64,000 nt of DNA. It comes from Brassica napus. Taxonomy: Eukaryota; Streptophyta; Magnoliopsida; Brassicales; Brassicaceae. The DNA lies in contig NC_063444.1 in the NCBI RefSeq assembly GCF_020379485.1, forward strand, positions 568,652-632,651, written 5' to 3'. Below the pieces are notes generated by a model. The model ran no database searches. It was not told where the DNA came from and saw nothing but the letters and a program-made list of their open reading frames with translations. Shown here piece by piece: positions 1 to 11,600 of the stretch (position 1 is the first letter of the stretch; each line of letters begins with the position of its first letter). The translations under genes and the position numbers were made by a program.

Positions 1-91
1 TAGCCCATATCCGTGTGGCCAGCGAGGTTCGAATCGCCGTTGACAACTTATTGCAAGAAGAAAAAGACAAGCATTGGGGAACTTCAATTCT

Positions 92-226
92 TAAGGATGA
101 AGGCTTCAATGTGTTGGCAACATCAATCACGAATCGGTACCTAACGTCGTGTTATTGTGTTTCCCCGCCATACCTACCATCTCTTGAGTCTCCTTAATCT
201 CTCCTATCATGCTTCCCATTACCATC
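92..226 (-). pseudogene. Cinnamyl alcohol dehydrogenase last-exon fragment
   Basis: Read on the minus strand this stretch gives a start resembling the last exon of the intact CAD gene at 5017-6504 (MVMGSMIG, then IKETQEM, then AGKHN), and after a shift of frame [16 protein letters not shown]. Compared with the intact copy, roughly 20 codons between AGKHN and DVRYR are missing, the frame is broken, and the stop is gone because the reading runs on through TCATCCTTAAG. The first codons after the acceptor are also missing. No upstream exons of this copy are seen to the right; a hAT element begins 58 bases further on. This is a third, dead CAD7/CAD8-type copy in the cluster. Similarity to the intact copy is seen directly in the sequence; loss of function is inferred. 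Confidence 0.85.
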
Positions 227-283
227 TATTCACAGTTAAATATATTTTCAATGTCGTTCCCCACTTTATCCACTAGACACAAG

Positions 284-1293
284 CCTTGTTCGGAAACTCG
301 CTAGGCGCTACGCGTGCGGTACACATGGGCCTAGCGATTTTTTGAAAAACCGGAAAAAAATCGGGGAGTACGCAGAGAGGAATTTTTTGTACTATTAGAT
401 GTATAATTCATGTATAATACGGTATTGTACGTATGATACCACATTTCATACATATAATACAAAAAAAATTATATAATACTTATTTACGAAAAACACATCA
501 TTGATACTAAAAGTCAGAGGAATAGATACCAATTAGATCACAAAATACAATTCTACTTCTTTTAGTTCACATCATACAAAATATAATTCACTTACAAGAG
601 ACAAAATATATTGTTTTGATCTTGAGAACAACAAAAAGAAATTTAGGATTGCACTTTCAATCCTCTATTCTCCAAAAATCAAACAAATATATTAATCTTG
701 ATCTTGTAGTGGAGTTGATGCGTTAGAAGAAGTCACAGCTTGATAACATGAAGTCACAACTTATGTATCTGAAAGTGAAGACAAAAACAGGAAAACATGT
801 AAAATCCTAGTTAGAGAAACTAAAGACAGACAATGCATTCAATTTACCTTGTTGAAGAGGCTGTAAATTATGAAAGACAGGATTTTCCTGGAAGACATCA
901 GGTTCAAACTCCATGTCCACAATATCTTCATCTTCTGATTCAAAGTCATCATCATATAGATCTCTCACTCTTGGGGCTTGGGTGGTAAGAACAAAACCAA
1001 CGTCACTGTCCAAAGATTTCCAGTTCTGTTGTCGGGAAAGGGAAAAATAGGTGAAAAATTCACTTTTTTATTACTAGTGGGCCTTTAATATTGGGCCAAA
1101 TTATACTAACTTAATATGACCGATTTTTTTTTGTTCCAACGATTTACAATTCCACGCTTAAAATACGGTCTCCACGGGTATAACTCGATGTACTGTAGAA
1201 ACCAACCGAATTGGTTCAACTCGCTACGGTGAGCACACGGCTTACGATTACTCGGCCGATTACTCGGCTAGGCGGCCGAGTTTTTGAACAAGG
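284..1293 (-). mobile_element. Complete non-autonomous hAT-like DNA transposon
   Basis: The element is 1,010 bp. It begins CCTTGTTCGGAAACTCG and ends with the inverted form of CCTTGTTCAAAAACTCG, giving terminal inverted repeats with two mismatches over 17 bases. It is flanked by a perfect 8-bp direct repeat GACACAAG at 276-283 and 1294-1301, the target duplication size of the hAT superfamily. Both ends are richer in GC than the AT-rich interior. The interior keeps only an acidic peptide remnant (807-1013) and no full transposase, so the copy could move only with help from elsewhere. Superfamily assignment rests on duplication length and terminal structure. Confidence 0.85.
807..1013 (-). pseudogene. 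Acidic peptide remnant inside the hAT element, possibly transposase C-terminus
   Basis: A 68-codon minus-strand frame contains LTTQAPRVRDLYDDDFESED followed by EDIVDMEFEPD, a strongly acidic stretch. Its position inside a hAT element, about 280 bases from the right terminus, suggests the degraded C-terminal tail of a transposase or of a gene piece carried by it. No BED finger or hATC dimerisation motif is visible. The assignment is inferred from context. Confidence 0.4.
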
Positions 1294-1301
1294 GACACAA
1301 G

Positions 1302-2780
1302 TCTCAAAAAATCTAGCACAAGAAAGTATATGGGTTTATTACTACAACCATATCAATCGCCAAGTTTTGGCTAGTAGCGACACAAATATGTCGTTTCTTC
1401 AACTAATAAAACGTATGATTTTTTTTTTATGTTACCCGTCGTATAAGATCTAAAGAATATGCAAGTAGCTAAAAGTATTAAACATGTTTTGAACGAAAAA
1501 GAGAAAATACTATACATTTTAAATTCTCAGTGACAGCTTTCAGACGAGATGCCGTAGCAGGGCCCTCACAAACTTTATACAGACTCTGTTCAAAAAACAG
1601 AAGACAGTTTTTAATAAACTGAAATAATTTAGATTTTTTTACAAAATATCATTATAATATAAAATAAATACATCAATTTAATTATTTTATATCTAAATAA
1701 CACCATTTTCTAGTTTTTAATACAAAATCATTGATCAAATCATTGAACTTGATCATTTGGCATTTTTCAATGTAAACGTCGATCAAATAATCAAATTTGA
1801 TCATTCTTCTAGCCACTCTTCTAGCTTTTCAGTTATTTTTTATGTTTATTATCCACAATCAGAAATTATAATCTATAAATATGATAGAACAACAAAATCT
1901 GAATAATAGTTAGACAAAAAGCTATATACTTTTTGATTAGGCAATGTACTTTTTTTTGCTTGTCGACAGAAGTTGTAGGCTAATTTTTTTTTCTTTGTGT
2001 TTGCTATTTTTTACTTAAAAACGGTGAAAAAAATATATTTCGTTCTCCCTATTTATAATCACTAATTGATAATCGTTTCCTAAACATAATCAAATTAGAA
2101 TACTAACTTTCTATACTACCATTTAATATTCAAACACACATCAACAACTATTTCTTACTTTCCAATATGTATAATTGATATAAATACTAATTACTTCCTA
2201 ATTTATTACATTTTTAGTTGGTTATATAAACAAAATAAAGAAGTTATAATTTATATTTATTGATTATAAATACAAAGATTAAACTCAAATATAGTTATTC
2301 TGACTTTTTATAAATATATGATTCTAAATTTATAGCTATTACTAAAAAAAAAAATGATGGACCCTCTAAAATTTTGGATCCTCTTCAACCGCTTTATTTG
2401 CACGTGCTAAAAGACAACCTTGCACCATAGTACTTTTAAAAAAGTACTCTTTCTATTTCATAATAATATCATTTTAACATTTCTTTTTGTTACAAAAAAA
2501 TGTCACTTTACAATTTCAATGCAAATTATATTTACTTTGAGCTGAAAATTAATTGAAAATTGCATTGATTTTATAAATAATTTTATTTATCTCAAATAAT
2601 ATTGGTGAGAGATGAATAATTAACAACAACTTACATATATTTTCGCCACTTTCGGTGTGAAAAATATCAAAGTGACACTTATTAAAAAAAGAGGGAGTAT
2701 TGTTTAGTTTCCTTGAAAATAAGTTATTATATTTATTTTACGGATAAGGACCTTTCTAGATAAAAAGCTCGCGACAAAAG
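1302..2780. other. AT-rich intergenic DNA without recognised genes
   Basis: No coding signal or structured repeat was recognised here. The stretch is strongly AT-rich with scattered homopolymer runs. A short GGATCC-bearing patch near 2360-2400 stands out only by composition. Confidence 0.6.
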
Positions 2781-2789
2781 CAAATCAAC

Positions 2790-3849
2790 TAAATACTCAG
2801 ATCTGCTCCGGCGTCGTCCGGCGCGTTCGCGCGCGTCCGGTCGCCGAAGGCTTCCCTCCTCCTTGCTCTGTTTTCCACTTTGCTTCCCGGTCACTCCCCT
2901 CCGCTGTTGCTTTGTTTCGGGCTCTGGTCAAGCGTCTCTTGTTGATTCCGGTGACCGCTAGCGAGGTTCGTCGGAGTTTGCTATCGATTCAGCTTGTGTT
3001 GGAGTCAAGACGCGGTGGTGTGCAGTGGATTTGGCCGTGGAGTCTGTTTTTCGTGGCTGAGAGAGAGGATTGTGTTTTCTGAATTTCTTTTAAATTCCAA
3101 ACCCGCACTTTACTATGTTAGTAAGTACTTCGTGTCTACAGGTCTAATTTTAGGGGTCAAAGAGATGTTTCACTTTGCGAGACCATTTCTAGTGTTTGAG
3201 AGGATCGAAAGGAGATAGATGTTAATTCTGGAGATTTTGCTTCAGTAATGGTCGATTGCCGTTGATTTGCTCGTGTTAATGTTGGATTTGGAGTGGTTTT
3301 TATCTAATTACCGACTGTTGAATAAGACGTAGTCGAGAAGCTTTCTTAGGCTTTGCCTTAGGGTGATGGTATGATGGTGCGTATGAGGCGCGTGGAGAAC
3401 TCTTTCAAGGTTCAATGGCGAGACTTAGTTGGGATTGAAGGGTGTTTACAGCGACGGTTAAAGATTCTAACCTCTTTTAGTTCAGTTATATGTATTGGTG
3501 ATGTTCGTGTGCTTCCAGTCCTCCTTGTTACTCCTTTCTACTGGTGTTAGTGGTTGATGAGGTCTCGCTAGGTAAGTTCATCTTCGAGTGCATGGTTGAG
3601 CATTCCTTGCTGAAGCTTGGTTTTCACTCTTCTGACTTTTGTCTCTTTTTTCGTGGTTATATATTAGCTTTAAGAGTGTGTGTTTTGTTTATCTTTTGGC
3701 TCCGGGTGGTACTTGTTACCTCGCCGGCTCTTGGCTTCGGGTGGTATTTGTTACTTCGCCGACTTTTGGTTTCAGACATTGTCGTTATAGTATGCGTGTA
3801 ACCGAATGTTTGATATAATCTTAATCTACTAGATGACAAAAAAAAAAAA
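2790..3849 (+). mobile_element. Candidate poly(A)-tailed retroposon
   Basis: A sharp change from AT-rich DNA to GC-rich sequence (CTCCGGCGTCGTCCGGCG) occurs near 2805, and the block ends in a 12-base A run at 3838-3849. It contains no long frame. The interior motif TTCGGGTGGTATTTGTTACTTCGCCGAC loosely resembles the CCGGGAGGTGG..GGCTCC..TCGCCG motif of the TSD-flanked retroposons at 59-63 kb, so it may belong to the same family. No clear target-site duplication was found, so the 5' boundary is uncertain; a processed transcript or a LINE fragment are alternatives. Confidence 0.45.
3696..3765 (+). repeat. Two-copy 35-bp tandem repeat
   Basis: Two adjacent 35-bp units, each starting TTGGCTYCGGGTGGTA and continuing through TCGCCG, lie inside the candidate retroposon. 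They differ at a handful of positions, mostly transitions. A third partial unit (TTGGTTTCAGAC) follows. Confidence 0.85.
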
Positions 3850-4208
3850 GTTTCTACTGCAGGTGTTCAAAATTGTGCTTATTCCCAATAACCATTAATA
3901 TGTGGTTCTTCAAGACTTCGAGTCTATCTAATTTTACTCAGAGCTTAATTAAAAATCCATACAAGATTATGGACCTCGTTATACCACATACTACGTTAAT
4001 CATTCTTTTCCCACTCTCACGTGGTTCTCGTCTTCTAACACCGACAAGTCTGTACGCCAGAGCAACTGGGAGCGTTAAGGACGGCCTATTTTCCCATTTT
4101 ATAATTAAATCGAATAAATTTTAAAAACAAAACTCATTAATCACTTCAAAGCTATATGACTGTATCCGTTGTTCTGTACTGTGTGCTGGTTTTTGTGCTC
4201 TAAAATCA

Positions 4209-4500
4209 ACTCCAACGTAAACTTCTATATTTTTCTCTAAAATAAAAATCTCTATTATAGAGCTGAAAATGCTCTAATGTATGCCTATATAATAGAGTTC
4301 TTCTATTTTAGAGGAAAATATAGAGGAAAATTATTTTTTGCCTCTATATTTAGAGGTGGAAATATTATATCTCTATATTTTTCCCTATAAATAGAAGAAC
4401 TTTATTATAAAGACATACATTGAAGTATATTCAACTTTATAATAAAGTTTTCTTATTTTAGGGAAAAATATAGAGATAGAAATATGGATGAGTTGGAGAT
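4209..4500. mobile_element. MITE-like element with degenerate terminal inverted repeats
   Basis: The left end (AACTCCAACGTAAACTTCTATATTTTTCTCT, read in parts) matches the inverted right end (ATCTCCAACTCATCCATATTTCTATCTCT, in parts), with many internal copies of TCTATATTTTTC and TATAGAG in both orientations, so the whole ~290 bp can fold back. It has no coding capacity. No convincing target duplication was found, so the superfamily is left open. Confidence 0.6.
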
Positions 4501-5016
4501 GGTATAATGGCTGGTTCTGGACACAATCCGATGAAACATTGGGCTTGACTCCTGAAATTTTTTGAAGTTTTTATATAAGAATAAACTCTCAAATTACTAT
4601 ATTTTTTTTAATAAACTTTATAAAATAATGTTTAAAGCCCCCGAAATCTGAGATACGGCCTTGTGGTCTAATATCATATCGTTGAGCTATGTCTTCCAAT
4701 CGTATTTGCTTTGCTCCCAAATAGTTTCGTCCACACAGCATACTCCTAACTAAAACGTGTTTACACTGTTTAGATACATGCACTTTAATAGCACCCCAAA
4801 TTAATAATTTTTCAGCCAAAACTTACAATTAGAATTTAACTCCCCCAAAAAATCTTATTAATATAGCTAGCACATGATAATATTCAAGTTGATTCAGTTG
4901 AAAAATACAGTGGTGATACAGACGAAGCCTTCAACAAACAACTCGGAACTTATTACGACAAAATAAACAAGAAAAAGACGTTTTCAGGAAATTAATTAAG
5001 TTTTAAAGCTTTGTAA

Positions 5017-6504
5017 CTAAGGAGTAGGCTTCATTGTGTTGGCAACATCAATCACAAAACGGTATCTAACATCCCCCTTTTCTAGCCGTTCCATAGCCAT
5101 GTTGACATAATCCGCAGAGATAAGCTCAATATCTGCCGTTATGTTGTGTTTACCGGCAAAATCAACCATCTCTTGAGACTCTTTTATCCCTCCTGTCATA
5201 CTTCCCACCACCATCTTCTTCCCTATATATATACACACAAATCAATTATAGACTGGCTGTATAATTCAGTAGTTCGTCATGAAAACATATATGTGCATGT
5301 GTGCCTGTCTGAAAAAGTAATAATGTGAGATAATGATTAAATATAACATATAGGCTCTTACCTAAGATGAGCGGTAAAGCTGGAAGGTCAAGTGGTTTAT
5401 CGGGTGCACCAACCATAATAAATTTTCCCTTATATTTTAGCAAACCAAGAAGCGGAAGAAGCGGATGAGTGGCAGATACTGTATCAATAATACCATCCAT
5501 AGTCCCCATTGCATCCTTCATCTCTTCCGGGTCACGGCTCACCAAGAACAGATCCGCACCAAGCCGATTAATCGCCTCGTCTCTCTTACCATCTGACGAA
5601 CTAATAACCGTAACCTTAGTACCCATAGCCTTGGCAAATTTCACTGCTACGTGACCTAAACCGCCTAGTCCCACCACACCAATGTGGATTCCGGGCTTGT
5701 CGAGTCCGTGAGACTTCAACGGTGAATAAACCGTGACCCCAGCGCAGAGTAGCGGCGCGGCAGCGTCTAACGGGAGATTTTCAGGAATACGGATGATGTA
5801 ATCCTCTTCACAAACCAGGTGGTCAGAGTAACCACCATAAGTCATGGTGTCATCGTAGTACTTTCCTCCGGACGTCATAATCATTTTTGGACAGTGGTTC
5901 TCTTGGTCATCGGTGCAGATGTCACATGACCGGCACGAGCTGAGCATATAACCAACTCCGACTTTGTCTCCGGCTTTGAATTTAATCACTTTAGCTCCGA
6001 CTTCAGTCACCACGCCAACAATCTCATGCCTGAAACAATTTAATGCCATCATTACATGTCTCATCCGGTGCAATATACAAAAATACTCATGATCTTATAG
6101 AAAAAAGAGCATTAGGTTTGTTAGATTTACTAGTTTATACTTAAATAAAATCTGATATTAATCGATGATTACTTTTGAATATGAAAGTGGTGTCTTCTTA
6201 CCCGGGGACGAGAGGGTAAGTAGTAAATCCCCACTCGTTTCTGGCCATACATACATCAGTGTGGCAAATTCCACAGAACAACACTTTTAACCTCACATCC
6301 TTCTCTCCCGTCTCCCTATACATTAATTCCACCAAAACTTAATTTTTATTCAAATAATAAATTAATTAGAATCATACTAGTTTTTACAGAAACTAATTTA
6401 TTAAGAAGAAACTGGAACCTTCTTGAGAAACGGAAAGGCGAGAGAACTCCGGATTCGTCTTTCGCGGCCAATCCGAACGCCTCCGTCGCAGGCACCTTTC
6501 CCAT
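5017..6504 (-). CDS. Cinnamyl alcohol dehydrogenase, ELI3/CAD7-CAD8 type
   Basis: Four exons on the minus strand, 6504-6419, 6315-6202, 6029-5362 and 5222-5017, join with GT..AG borders into 357 codons plus stop. The protein is a zinc-dependent medium-chain alcohol dehydrogenase that reduces phenylpropenyl or benzyl aldehydes with NADPH, probably in the cytosol. Visible landmarks: start [19 protein letters not shown]; catalytic zinc ligands in CGICHTD and the GHE formed across the exon 2/3 junction; structural zinc cysteines [15 protein letters not shown]; nucleotide-binding GLGGLG; end [12 protein letters not shown]. Length equals the family norm. The closest Arabidopsis counterparts are the tandem pair AT4G37980/AT4G37990 (ELI3-1/ELI3-2), which are pathogen-inducible; which of the two this represents cannot be told. 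The exon 3/4 layout is fused relative to the neighbouring CAD6-type gene, whose same region is split into three exons. Confidence 0.93.
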
Positions 6505-6590
6505 GATGGATAAACAACAAGAGAATAGAACTCAGTTTTTAGGTGACAATAATTATTGAGAAGTGTATAGATAATGAGGAGAGACACAGG

Positions 6591-6600
6591 TTTAATATAG
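6591..6600 (-). promoter_or_regulatory. Candidate TATA box of the CAD7/8-type gene
   Basis: CTATATTAAA on the minus strand lies about 90 bases upstream of the ATG at 6504, a normal plant TATA-to-start distance with a short leader. The assignment is from sequence and position only. Confidence 0.45.
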
Positions 6601-6689
6601 GAGAGCCTTGTTGAACCAATGTGAGTGAGGACCAATAATATATATTTTTTATTATTTTTATCATGCATGTTGAACAAAACATGCTTACC

Positions 6690-6732
6690 TTTTTTTTTTT
6701 TTTTTTGAAAACACTCTTTTTTTGTGAAACAC
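6690..6732 (-). mobile_element. Micro-retroposition scar (43 bp)
   Basis: A 43-bp insert reading, on the minus strand, GTGTTTCACAAAAAAAG then AGTGTTTTC and a long A run is flanked by the 16-bp direct repeat ACAAAACATGCTTACC (6674-6689 and 6733-6748). The inner structure looks like two GTGTTTC(A)n tails, one after the other. A poly(A) end plus target duplication is the mark of target-primed reverse transcription. Confidence 0.7.
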
Positions 6733-6748
6733 ACAAAACATGCTTACC

Positions 6749-7229
6749 GAGAGTTATATTTCTAAGTTCTAACCTCATAGTGAAAATACATAATAAAGAA
6801 GTTCTTTTATATGCTTTTTACATTCGAGTAGATTCGAAAACATAGTTGAAAATTTCCAACTGAACATGAATTGTTAGTCATAAACTTATAATTTTGGCGG
6901 TAAAAAAGTCATGGATTTATAAAATTTTGGATTTTGTCGCAAAGATGAAAATGTTTTTGAAACAATTGAATCCTAACTCATTTAACTACATTACTAATGT
7001 CACAAGGTGCTTCATGGAAAATTTAAAGTCAGTATATTTCCCGGTATAAACTGTGAACAATTAGCCAAAAACAAAACAACTGTTATATTCATAGCAAAAT
7101 TTAATACACACGTGGAAAATGTTAAACCACATACACTATAATTCATTTTCTTGCAGGACCAGTTCACTCTGCGAAGTAAAGTGGTGGACCATTCCGAGTA
7201 TGAGTGGGCAAGAGTACATATCATCAATT

Positions 7230-7297
<68 letters not shown>

Positions 7298-8145
7298 TTT
7301 ATGTTACACATATCTATTTTTTCCAAAAAAATACTAATATCCAGAAAACCAAATATACAAAAATATGTAAATATTTATGGTTATTTATGAATATTTGCGA
7401 ATATCTCGTTTAATACCCATAATTAAGAGAAAAACTAATAGTTTTTTTTAAAAGGTTTTCACATGATATAAAATAAAAATAAATAAAGAAGTAGTTGTGA
7501 AAAAATATTTTTCATAAATTTAAAATTTATTTTAAAAAGACGAAAGTCAAGAAAAAATTATGTCATAAAGATTTTTTTTTAAACTAAAGATTTTCTTTTC
7601 TTTTTTCTCTTGATTTCGTACTTTTATGAATAATAGTATGAATATAATTTATTAATCCTATTTAACAAGAAGTAGTACAAATTCAATTAACAAGAAGTCA
7701 AATAAAAGTGGAAAACAGGATAGAAGATAGTAACTAAACCCATAACTTCAATAACTATATGGTATTGTCTCAACAGGAAGCCAAAATTGAAAATTGAAAA
7801 AAAAACAGGGTAGATAGATACTCCTATGTTACTAAATATAAGATGTTTTAAAAAAATTTGATGTTCCAATATATAAGATGTTTTCAACTTTCTAGGAAAC
7901 TTTTATTTTATTAAAAACTATGTAACCAATCATATTTAATAATATATTTTGTAATTGATTAAATACAATTATTTTATAGTTTTAATGATACTTTATAGAC
8001 AAAAAAATAATTTTTTTAATATGTGCGTTTTTTTCTAAACATTTTATATACGGTAACAAAGGGGTAATAGATATGAAACGCACTCGTTAAATAATTATGT
8101 GACATGAAACCCACTAGTTCAATAACTATGTGACGATGTTGTGTT
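6749..8145. other. AT-rich intergenic DNA upstream of the CAD7/8-type gene
   Basis: No gene is recognised between the CAD7/8 promoter and the CAD6-type 3' end, apart from the (TA)n tract at 7236-7291 and several homopolymer runs. The frames seen here are low-complexity. Confidence 0.6.
7236..7291. repeat. (TA)n microsatellite
   Basis: About 28 uninterrupted TA dinucleotides. Such a tract is expected to be length-polymorphic. Confidence 0.97.
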
Positions 8146-8347
8146 AGAGATACGATCATGATCCCCATATATTTCACAATCCCTTTGTTTTTAGGAAACT
8201 AATGTTCTGTACAAAATACTCTGCTTTACATACACGAGAATTAGGTATAAGCAATAATTTCCTAAAACAAAGGGATTGTGGAATAAGTTGTTCAAAAAAA
8301 AAAAAAAAAGGGATTGTGGAATATATGGGAATCATAATCGTATCTCT
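8146..8347. mobile_element. Fold-back MITE-like element, interrupted in its right arm
   Basis: The left arm from 8146 (AGAGATACGATCATGATCCC, CATATATTTCACAATCCC, TTTGTTTTTAGGAAA) is matched by the inverted right arm ending at 8347, giving about 50-bp arms around a ~60-bp loop. The right arm is split by a 24-bp poly(A) insertion at 8286-8309 with its target duplication. No coding content. Confidence 0.7.
8286..8309 (+). mobile_element. Micro-retroposition scar (24 bp)
   Basis: The insert AGTTGTTC followed by 16 A is flanked by the 14-bp direct repeat GGGATTGTGGAATA (8272-8285 and 8310-8323). The uninterrupted left arm of the surrounding fold-back element has only one copy of this 14-mer (as CACAATCCC), confirming that the second copy arose on insertion. 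Confidence 0.8.
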
Positions 8348-8602
8348 GCATGTTGTTCATATACAGCTGGGAAGTTCTTATCAAATGTTAAAAATCAAAA
8401 TAGTCTATTTAAAATATATCCAATTTATTTTAACATCATAGCTTATGAAAATCAAGCCGTTCATTTTCGTCCTAGTGACAATCACTTGCACTACATTCAT
8501 TTGATCAATTCAGTTTATTTGGAAAACAAATGCTCCCATTTTTGAGACTATATTATTAAAAATCCAGACTAATGACATGCGAGTAAACATAGAACATCGA
8601 GT

Positions 8603-11600
8603 TTAAGATCGAGTAACAGCCAATGTGTTCGCAATGTCAATGACAAAACGATATCTAACATCTCCCTTTGCAAGTCTATCCATGGCGGTGTTCACATACT
8701 CCATGGATATGGTCTCAATCTCTGCTTTTATTCCATGCTCAGCTGCAAAATTAATCATCTCTTGCGTCTCTTTGATTCCTCCAATAGCACTTCCCGCAAT
8801 CGATTTCCGTCCTGTTAAATCACGGCGTTATTTTATTTAATGTTCTAAAGGCTGAATTAACATATGAATATATTTGTCTACTAATTAGGGGGTCATATGC
8901 ATACCCAGGATTAAGGAAAATGCATGTAGATCAAATGGCTTCTCCGTTGCACCGAGTAGAACAAGTTTACCGCTCGGTTTGAGTAGTCCAATTAATGGTA
9001 AAATCGGATGTGATGCAGAAACAGTATCGATAATACCATCCATAGTTCCCATTGCAGCCTGACATAATACAAATTCATTAATTAAAGCTCAATATAAGTA
9101 TTACATTGAACTGATATAGTTTATGTTTTACCTGCATTTGGTCTTCATCAGTACTAACCAAGAACCCATCAGCTCCAAAAATTTCAAGAGCATCCTTAGA
9201 TTTCCCAGCGGTCGAACTAACCACTGTGACTTTACTCCCAAATGCTTTAGCAAACCTCACCCCAATGTGACCGAGACCGCCTAGCCCCACGATTCCGATA
9301 TGTTTCCCCGGTCCGGCTAGTCCGAAGTACTTCATAGGACTATACATCGAGATGCCTATATATAACAGATCAACAACATTTACATATCACCTTACAAAGA
9401 TTACACAGATTTAGAAACATTTTTAAAATAAAATGTGTATATTTTGGATATAAAAATGAAAATATCTTATGTATTTTCGGTATCTGAAATAAGTATATCG
9501 AATTCATAGGCCTCACTGTTCGCTATGGGCTGGCTTTAAGGGTTCATCTCAACTCGAACTTGGTCTACAAGTGCATATTATCTTTTGCTAAAGAAGTCTA
9601 CAAGATGTATTATAATGCGGACCAATAATATATGAATTAGTGATCAGCAAAATGAAACGTAATTATTTTGAACTGATATAAACCTGCACAAAGCAAAGGT
9701 GCGGCCGAAGCGAGAGGCAACGTGTGCGGAATTTTGACAGCGTAACGTTCGTCGACAACGATGTGATCGGAGTACCCACCGTAGTTAACAGTTCCATCGT
9801 AGTGAACTCCGTTATAGGTTGCGACTGATTTAGTGCAGTAGTTTTCTTGATCTTCACGGCAGCTCTCGCACGCGCGGCATGAATCTACTATGCATCCCAC
9901 ACCGATTTTATCTCCAATACTGAATTTACTCACTTTCCTCCCTATCTCAGTCACTTCTCCGACGATCTCGTGGCTACAATATACAATCACACGTTTATGT
10001 ATATATGAAACATTGCATGTTATTGAAAGGACAATCTTTTTGTTAGGAGAATTAAAATAATACTCAAAAGATAACAAACAGTATGATCTTTGTAAATAAA
10101 ACTGTAGTCATTCTTTTAAAAGTTTGGTCATATCAGTTTTACCATGATCTGAGGAATTTCTGTCTGAGTTATTTGTTTAATTCTATCATCTTATTTGAAT
10201 TATATATATATATATATAAAAACTTTCAAACTAAAGTGTTGAAAAGTAGACAATAAGAAATAAAATGATAGAAGTGTTCAAAAAAAAAAAGAAATAAAAT
10301 GATAGAATTTCATTTTGATCATTTTAGTTGAAGTTCTGTATCGACAATCATATTCATTTATAATAGTCACTAACCACTATATGCTTAATCGTTTATCAGA
10401 ACAAAAGAAAAAGAGTATAGCTTCTTCTATTTTTTTTTTTATCAAAAAAGAGTATAAGCTAATAAGTCAACTTGACAAAAGAAGAAAGGCTAGTACTAAT
10501 AGTCAGCTTTAAGTAATGGTGGTGTAGTGTTTCAAAAAAAAAGTAATGGTGGTAATAATGGAGGTGAGTGCTCTTTTAGTCATTTTGGCAAAAACTTATG
10601 TGAGAGTGATAATTGATTTATCTAACTAATAATTTTTAATTTAGCCAAACGAAAAGAGCTAGGTAAGTGCTCCACTATAAACAGTGGGCAAACAGAAAAT
10701 CGCCACATTTAGTTCCACTCAATTATTATTTTGCTCTAATAAGTAATTTTACCAACCAAATCAACTATTTTAGTATTTTCTCAAAACACATGGCAAAATA
10801 TCATATATCACCAATACCCAATGTATATAATCGTACGCTTTTGATTAGTAAAATATAATCCAGGTTAAACTAAGCAATTCATAAAGAGAAACCAACAAAA
10901 GTAAATTTTACCTATATTTTTTTTTCCGGCAAACAAACAAATTTCATTAATAAATTTTACCTATATATATATTTTCAACATTATGAACCAAACAAGAGGC
11001 TCTTGGTATAATCATAAACTATGGAAACTACTACAAACCAAACTTTGGCTTTCTTGACAAGCGTTTTGAATCAGATTATTAATTGCTTAATGTTCAAACA
11101 CACAAATTTGTGATCTATTGGAAATTAATCTTAAAATGGAAAAAGAAAGAAAAAACACTACTGGACTATATAGACGCTTGATTTTAACGTAGTGATAATT
11201 TGTTTCTTACATGCATATCTAAAAAATGTATAAAGAAATATGTTTTTTTGAAACTATAAAGAAATACGTTTTGAGAAGAAGAAAGACAAGAAATTGCGTA
11301 CCCAGGAACTAAAGGGTAAATAGAGGAATGCCATTCGTTCTTGAGACAGTGAAGATCACTATGACATAATCCACAGTATAACACCTTCACTCTCACTTCT
11401 TCTTCTCCTGTTTCTCTGCGCATATATCATCATGTAACATCTTCGTCATCATGGTTACAGTAATGATTTATCATGTAACATGTCCATCAGTACTCATTCA
11501 GCTTACCTTCTAGAAAAGACAAAAGGAGAAAGATGGCCTGAGGAGTCTCTCGCGGCCCAACCAAACGCCTCTACGCTCTGATATTTCTCTCCTAATCTCT

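Noticed and set aside
1302..1453. Plus-strand frame crossing the right end of the hAT element as a gene
   Set aside because: It spans the element terminus and the target duplication, so it is a chance frame.
3838..3900. Target-site duplication for the 2.8-3.85-kb block
   Set aside because: Only short partial matches such as TTTCTA were found on both sides, too weak to support a duplication.
7012..7337. Frames with runs of Ile-Tyr on both strands
   Set aside because: They are translations of the (TA)n microsatellite.
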